Assembly (NCBI GenBank): GCA_023231365.1
Contig: JALNVO010000114.1
Span: 1 to 8,765, forward strand
Length of the DNA stretch: 8,765 nucleotides
Origin: Fibrobacteraceae bacterium
GTDB lineage: Bacteria; Fibrobacterota; Fibrobacteria; Fibrobacterales; Fibrobacteraceae
Direction: 5' to 3'
Shown here: in pieces, positions 6,025 through 8,765 of the stretch
Layout: every line of letters begins with the position of its first letter
How positions within the stretch are numbered: the first letter of the stretch is position 1
Translations under genes and position numbers: made by a program
The notes under the pieces: generated by a model
The model's database searches: none
Seen by the model: the letters and a program-made list of their open reading frames with translations, nothing else
Told to the model about the DNA's origin: nothing

Positions 6025-7215
6025 TCAGATCTTGGCTTGCTTTTTGAGGAGTTCGGCCTTATCTGTGTGTTCCCATGTAAATCGGGCGCCTTTGCGCCCA
6101 AAGTGGCCAAGGGCTGCCGTGGCAATGTATCCGGGTTTTTTCAAGTCGAGCATCTTGGTAAGGCCGGAAGGAGAGAGGTCGAAATTCTTGTTCACGAGTT
6201 CTTCAATTTTCGAATCTGCGATCTTCCCTGTGCCAAACGTGTTTACGAGAACGGAAACGGGCTTGGAATAGCCAATGGCATAGGCAATTTGAATTTCACA
6301 ACGGTCGGCGAGACCCGCTGCGACGATATTCTTTGCCACATAGCGCGCAGCATAGGCGCCGGAGCGGTCTACTTTGGAAGGATCCTTGCCGGAGAATGCT
6401 CCTCCGCCATGGCGGCCCATTCCGCCGTAAGTATCGACGATGATCTTGCGACCAGTAAGTCCGCAATCTCCGTGCGGACCACCGATGACGAATTTCCCGG
6501 TGGGGTTGATGAGATAGCGGGTTTTTGAATCCAGAAGTTTGGAAGGAATGACCTTCTTAACTAGCTTGTCTACAATTGTCTTTTCAATTTCAGCATGGGA
6601 AAGCTCTTTTCCCTTAAAGTCCGGGTCGTGCTGGGTGCTGATGACAACTGTATCCACACGGACGGGTTTGTCGTTTTCATCATATTCCACGGTCACTTGG
6701 CTTTTGGCATCCGGGCGGAGCCACTTGATTTCGCCTTTTTCGCGAAGTTCTTGAATTTTGCCCATCAGTTGGTGGGCGAGAAAGATGGGGAGCGGCATCA
6801 GTTCCGAAGTTTCGTTGCAAGCGTAGCCGAACATCATTCCTTGGTCGCCTGCGCCTTGCTTTGAATCGGCTTTCCCTTCGGCGGCTTTGGCGTTCACGCC
6901 TTGGGCTATGTCTGGGGATTGCTTGTCCATCGCAACGAGCACCGCGCAGCTTTCATAGTCAAAGTTATACTTGCCGTCGTTATAGCCGATATCCTTAATG
7001 GTGTCGCGGGCAATTTTTTGAAAATCGAGGTGGGCTTTACTGGTAATTTCACCCGAAATGACTACAAGACCCGTGTTGACGAGTGTTTCGCAAGCGACGC
7101 GGCTATCCGGGTCTTCTTTGAGAGCGGCATCCAAAACGGCATCGGAGATCTGGTCGGCGACTTTGTCCGGGTGTCCCTTGGAGACGGATTCGGAGGTAAA
7201 AAGGTAATGTGCCAT
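6025..7215 (-). CDS. metK: S-adenosylmethionine synthetase
   Basis: 396 residues, a full-length MetK. It condenses ATP and methionine to S-adenosylmethionine with release of phosphate and pyrophosphate, and works as a cytoplasmic tetramer with Mg and K. Signatures are GHPDKVADQISDA (14-26, with His15 and Asp17 of the active site), GAGDQGMMFGYA (121-132, signature 1), DCGLTGRKIIVDTYGG (250-265) and GGGAFSGKDPSKVDRS (270-285, the phosphate-binding loop). No key residue appears missing. The start gives the usual MAHYLFTSESVSKGHPDK N-terminus and has a GAGGAT ribosome site 7 nt upstream. It is probably transcribed alone and ends in an intrinsic terminator. The following operon ends with mqnE, a SAM-consuming enzyme. 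Its long leader may be regulated; see the leader entries. Confidence 0.98.
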   Translation of the reverse strand: MAHYLFTSESVSKGHPDKVADQISDAVLDAALKEDPDSRVACETLVNTGLVVISGEITSKAHLDFQKIARDTIKDIGYNDGKYNFDYESCAVLVAMDKQSPDIAQGVNAKAAEGKADSKQGAGDQGMMFGYACNETSELMPLPIFLAHQLMGKIQELREKGEIKWLRPDAKSQVTVEYDENDKPVRVDTVVISTQHDPDFKGKELSHAEIEKTIVDKLVKKVIPSKLLDSKTRYLINPTGKFVIGGPHGDCGLTGRKIIVDTYGGMGRHGGGAFSGKDPSKVDRSGAYAARYVAKNIVAAGLADRCEIQIAYAIGYSKPVSVLVNTFGTGKIADSKIEELVNKNFDLSPSGLTKMLDLKKPGYIATAALGHFGRKGARFTWEHTDKAELLKKQAKI

Positions 7216-7222
7216 GGCTAAG

Positions 7223-7228
7223 ATCCTC
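7223..7228 (-). promoter_or_regulatory. Ribosome binding site of metK
   Basis: GAGGAT on the minus strand, 7 nt before the ATG at 7215. It supports the chosen start. Confidence 0.75.
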
Positions 7229-7254
7229 TAGTAATAAGTTTCGATTTATGCATC

Positions 7255-7283
7255 AATTTAGAAAAACGCATAGATTCTGGCAA
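7255..7283 (-). promoter_or_regulatory. Candidate metK promoter
   Basis: On the minus strand TTGCCA (7283-7278) and TAAATT (7260-7255) are 17 nt apart. They match the sigma-70 consensus at five of six and four of six bases. Use of this promoter would leave a short leader of about 30-40 nt and exclude the structured region upstream from the mRNA. A promoter further upstream would include it. Nothing in the sequence decides between them. Confidence 0.4.
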
Positions 7284-7293
7284 GCTGTAGGAT

Positions 7294-7322
7294 GAATTTT
7301 AACTTCGAAATTCGAAAAATTC
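7294..7322. repeat. AT-rich inverted repeat in metK leader
   Basis: GAATTTT (7294-7300) and AAAATTC (7316-7322) form a 7-bp inverted repeat around a nested TTCGAAATTCGAA palindromic core. It lies just upstream of the metK promoter candidate. It could be an operator or an RNA hairpin; no run of T follows it on the minus strand, so it does not look like a terminator. Confidence 0.4.
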
Positions 7323-7328
7323 TAATTG

Positions 7329-7629
7329 AGGAGATTTTAAAAATTGCTTTGCTGCCCTGAAATCGAGTGGCCACGAAGGCAGGGTTGCCGGATAAGCTAC
7401 CCAGAGGGGGGGGGCCGAATGAACACTGTGAAATGACATTACAAGAAAAATGGGAAACACGAACTCTTAGAGTTTGTTCCTAATCGTTTGTTTTTCCCGC
7501 CCGGTTTTTGAATATTGGACGATTTCATTACCCGCAGATACTATTCGCCAATAAAATCAAGTGTACGCGCGATTTCTCTGCATTTTTGAGCATGCAGTTT
7601 CCTTCATCAGAGCAATTTTAGAGGTGTCT
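7329..7629. mobile_element. Possible decayed repeat element with inverted ends
   Basis: The right end (7612-7629, GCAATTTTAGAGGTGTC) resembles the right end of the intact element at 7694-7853 (GCAATTTTTAGTGGTGCCC). The preceding TTCCTTCATCAGA resembles TTTCACTTCACCAAA there. The left end (7338-7351, TAAAAATTGCTTTG) is an exact 14-base match to the reverse complement of that same intact right end. It is followed in register by TG and TGAAAT. The outermost left bases are not conserved. About 300 bp lie between and encode nothing recognisable. The similarity could be partly chance in AT-rich DNA, so this is a tentative call. Confidence 0.4.
7352..7414 (-). other. Structured metK leader segment, riboswitch-like
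   Basis: On the metK sense strand the order is a C9 run (7414-7406), a hairpin GGGTA-GCT-TATCC (7402-7390), then GGCAACC (7389-7383) and a stem CTGCC/GGCAG (7382-7378 with 7356-7352). An alternative CCCTG/CAGGG pairing overlaps that stem. The first hairpin needs a G-U pair in the minus-strand RNA but would have an A-C mismatch on the plus strand, so the sense-strand RNA is favoured. CCGGCAACC is a hallmark of SAM-I and SAM-IV aptamers. The other conserved parts (closing P1, J3/4) were not found, so no riboswitch class is assigned. Confidence 0.25.
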
Positions 7630-7674
7630 ATAAATAACTTCTAATATCATCCATGCGTTTTTGATTCTCTCTCC

Positions 7675-7680
7675 TATAAT
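7675..7680 (+). promoter_or_regulatory. TATAAT box, possible old promoter of the NIF3 gene
   Basis: A perfect TATAAT on the plus strand 10 bp before the inserted element. No good -35 element is present at 17 nt. It may have driven the NIF3 gene before the element inserted between them. Confidence 0.3.
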
Positions 7681-7689
7681 AATTCTACA

Positions 7690-7693
7690 TTAT
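7690..7693. repeat. Target duplication TTAT, left copy
   Basis: TTAT directly precedes GGGCACC at the left end of the element. The same four bases directly follow GGTGCCC at 7854-7857. This fits a 4-bp target site duplication. Confidence 0.6.
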
Positions 7694-7756
7694 GGGCACC
7701 TCTAAAAATTCATTTTTATGAAATTGTCAATAACACATCGCAATAGTTCGTCTCTC

Positions 7757-7789
7757 AAAGTGGCGAATACAACCAGTATTGGCCACTTT
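7757..7789. repeat. Internal hairpin of the MITE-like element
   Basis: AAAGTGGC (7757-7764) pairs with GCCACTTT (7782-7789). After one G-G mismatch, AATAC (7766-7770) pairs with GTATT (7776-7780) around an AACCA loop. No T-run follows on either strand, so a terminator is unlikely. Confidence 0.75.
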
Positions 7790-7812
7790 TCGTTCCTGCT
7801 CTTGCTCGGTTC

Positions 7813-7841
7813 TTGACAATTTCACTTCACCAAAGCAATTT
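7813..7841 (+). promoter_or_regulatory. Outward-facing promoter candidate in right TIR
   Basis: A perfect -35 hexamer TTGACA (7813-7818) lies in the right inverted repeat, pointing out of the element toward the NIF3 gene. At 17 nt follows CAATTT (7836-7841), a poor -10. The -35 is convincing by sequence; the whole promoter is not. Confidence 0.35.
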
Positions 7842-7853
7842 TTAGTGGTGCCC

Positions 7854-7857
7854 TTAT
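7854..7857. repeat. Target duplication TTAT, right copy
   Basis: TTAT follows the right terminus GGTGCCC and repeats the four bases at 7690-7693. Confidence 0.6.
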
Positions 7858-7875
7858 CCAAAAACGAGGCTTTTA

Positions 7876-8637
7876 ATGCAGCTTTCTGAATTTTCCAGCT
7901 GGTTGGACGCTCTTCTTGTTCCGTCAGAATTCAAGGATTTTTGTCCGGACGGACTTTGTGTGGAGGCGAATGACAAAGTAACTCGTTTGGTGACGGGCGT
8001 TTCATTTAGCGAAGATTTAGTGGATGCGGCAATCGAACGCAAAGCGGATTGCATACTCGTGCATCATTTACATGGGTTTTGGAACAATGAGCGCCGCATT
8101 CCTGTCGGACCGCTTGGGCGCAAACTAAAAAAACTGTTCTGCAATGGGATTTGCTTGTATGGATTCCATCTCCCTCTGGATGGGCATATAGAAGTGGGGA
8201 ATAATGCGCAGATTGCAAAAGCTTTCGGCTTGGAATCTTTGGAGTGGTATATGATGGAAGGCAAACGCCCGATTGCCTGTACCGGGCGCTATGCAAATGC
8301 TATTTCTGCGGAAGGGTTCCTTGCAAAGGCGGATGCTGTTTTCCCAAAGGGCTTTTCCCGCTTCCTGTTTGGCAAAAAAGATATTTTAAAAGTTGCCGTT
8401 TGCTCCGGATCAGCGGGGATGGAAGGAATAGAAGCTTCCATCGCGCAGGGTGCGGATATCCTTGTTACGGGAGAAATTCGCGAGAGTACTCCGATATTTC
8501 TCAAGGAAAATGGTTTTAATTTGGTTGCTGCGGGGCATTACCGCACGGAAGTCTTTGGCGTTCGTGCGCTTGCTTCTAAGATTGAAAGCGAACTCGGCAT
8601 AAAGGCTGAGTTCGTTGACTTGGATAATCCGGTTTGA
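7876..8637 (+). CDS. NIF3/DUF34 (YbgI-like) dinuclear metal centre protein
   Basis: 253 residues, a typical length for the short YbgI-like form, which assembles into a hexameric ring with two-metal sites. The expected ligands are all visible: His63 and His64 (LVHHLHGFW), Asp102 (FHLPLDGH), and His221 with Glu225 (AGHYRTEVFG). The N-terminal DGLCVEA and GVSFSEDLVDAAIERKAD segments match the family. The biochemical role of the family is not settled; some members are annotated as GTP cyclohydrolase I type 2 without firm proof. It is cytoplasmic, with no signal or membrane segment. The ATG at 7876 has a GAGG ribosome site 6 nt upstream, squeezed between the end of the repeat element and the start codon. 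No operon partner is visible: repeats abut both sides. Confidence 0.9.
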   Translation: MQLSEFSSWLDALLVPSEFKDFCPDGLCVEANDKVTRLVTGVSFSEDLVDAAIERKADCILVHHLHGFWNNERRIPVGPLGRKLKKLFCNGICLYGFHLPLDGHIEVGNNAQIAKAFGLESLEWYMMEGKRPIACTGRYANAISAEGFLAKADAVFPKGFSRFLFGKKDILKVAVCSGSAGMEGIEASIAQGADILVTGEIRESTPIFLKENGFNLVAAGHYRTEVFGVRALASKIESELGIKAEFVDLDNPV

Positions 8638-8642
8638 ATTAC

Positions 8643-8696
8643 GGGTACCTCTAAAAATTCATTTTTATGAAATTGTCAATAACACATCACAATAGT
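8643..8696. repeat. Second copy of the element's left 54 bp
   Basis: Positions 8643-8696 match 7694-7747 in the same orientation with only two differences (GGGTACC for GGGCACC, and CATCACAA for CATCGCAA). It begins 5 nt after the NIF3 stop codon. Together the copies form direct repeats around the NIF3 gene. Confidence 0.9.
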
Positions 8697-8724
8697 GGGC
8701 TTCGCCCAGTCGCCGGGTCTCAGC

Positions 8725-8753
8725 AATGCAAAAGCAAGCTTTTGCGCTGCATT
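8725..8753. repeat. Nested palindrome inside the second element
   Basis: GCAAAAGC (8728-8735) and GCTTTTGC (8738-8745) form a perfect 8-bp inverted repeat with a 2-nt spacer. An overlapping outer pair, AATGCA (8725-8730) and TGCATT (8748-8753), offers an alternative fold. Confidence 0.7.
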
Positions 8754-8765
8754 CGACCTTTGCGA

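Larger units (their letters stand above)
7694..7853. mobile_element. MITE-like non-coding element, 160 bp
   Basis: The element is bounded by GGGCACCTCTAAAAATT at the left and, inverted, AATTTTTAGTGGTGCCC at the right. A second inner pair, TGAAATTGTCAA (7719-7730) and its complement TTGACAATTTCA (7813-7824), extends the terminal inverted repeats to about 40 bp, with a few mismatches and a 4-nt length difference. It is flanked by TTAT on both sides (7690-7693 and 7854-7857). It has no coding capacity and contains a strong internal hairpin. These are the marks of a miniature inverted-repeat element mobilised by a transposase elsewhere. The IS family is not identified. A second copy of its left 54 bp starts at 8643. 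Confidence 0.8.
8643..8765. mobile_element. Second related element, left part only
   Basis: The element shares its left end with the 160-bp element but its interior differs after 8696. There it carries a TGGGC-TTC-GCCCA hairpin (8696-8708) and a large palindrome (8725-8753). The right end, any target duplication and any transposase gene lie beyond the window. Confidence 0.6.

Noticed and set aside
7352..7414. c-di-GMP-I riboswitch on the plus strand (GGCAGGGTTGCC)
   Set aside because: Only a short stem-loop is similar; the GACGCAAAGCC-type core is absent, and the neighbouring hairpin folds better on the opposite strand.
7444..7475. Hairpin around ACGAACTC-TTA-GAGTTTGT as a terminator
   Set aside because: The stem is fair but no T-run follows on either strand.
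7514..7556. Further element remnant (TATTGGACGATTTCAT and TATTCGCCAATA)
   Set aside because: It resembles parts of the MITE-like element, but the match is short and interrupted; I could not separate it from chance.
7694..8696. CRISPR array from repeated segments
   Set aside because: Only two copies about 950 bp apart with a gene between; no regular spacers.

Overview
The window looks like chromosomal DNA of a Gram-negative, menaquinone-using anaerobe. The best guess is a fibre-degrading Fibrobacter-type bacterium, or a relative in the Fibrobacterota/Bacteroidota neighbourhood. This is inferred from gene content: a heptose-phosphatase-like HAD enzyme, an outer-membrane beta-barrel ending in Phe, two lipoproteins with serine-rich linkers, a CE2-type carbohydrate esterase and the futalosine-pathway enzyme MqnE. 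No single sequence proves the taxon.

Layout. Positions 2-460 (+) hold the 3' part of a GmhB-like HAD-IIIA phosphatase. It converges on a two-gene minus-strand operon (2215 to 468) of an outer-membrane barrel protein followed by a GT2-like glycosyltransferase, whose stop and start codons share one base. A short divergent gap leads to a plus-strand tRNA-Lys(TTT) with its own promoter candidate and a strong terminator. From 5939 down to 2427 the minus strand carries a tight four-gene operon: lipoprotein, guanine deaminase (guaD), CE2-like esterase lipoprotein and mqnE, with gaps of 1, 10 and 1 nt. Upstream on the same strand is metK (7215-6025), ending in a clear intrinsic terminator only about 33 nt before the lipoprotein start. 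MetK makes S-adenosylmethionine, which MqnE consumes as a substrate, so the order may be meaningful, although the terminator should largely separate the two units.

The part with the most unexplained structure is 7216-7875 plus the end of the window. It holds the metK leader, with a promoter candidate, a 9-base homopolymer, hairpins and a GGCAACC signature reminiscent of the SAM-I riboswitch clan (unproven). It also holds a probable decayed repeat element and a 160-bp MITE-like element (7694-7853) with long imperfect terminal inverted repeats, an internal hairpin and a 4-bp TTAT target duplication. A NIF3/DUF34 metal-binding protein gene (7876-8637, +) starts 22 nt after this element. It ends 5 nt before a second copy of the element's left end (8643 onward), whose interior differs and which runs off the window. 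The NIF3 gene therefore lies between two 54-bp near-identical direct repeats, and its promoter either lies in, or was displaced by, the inserted element.

I found no CRISPR array, transposase gene, phage gene or defence system in the window.
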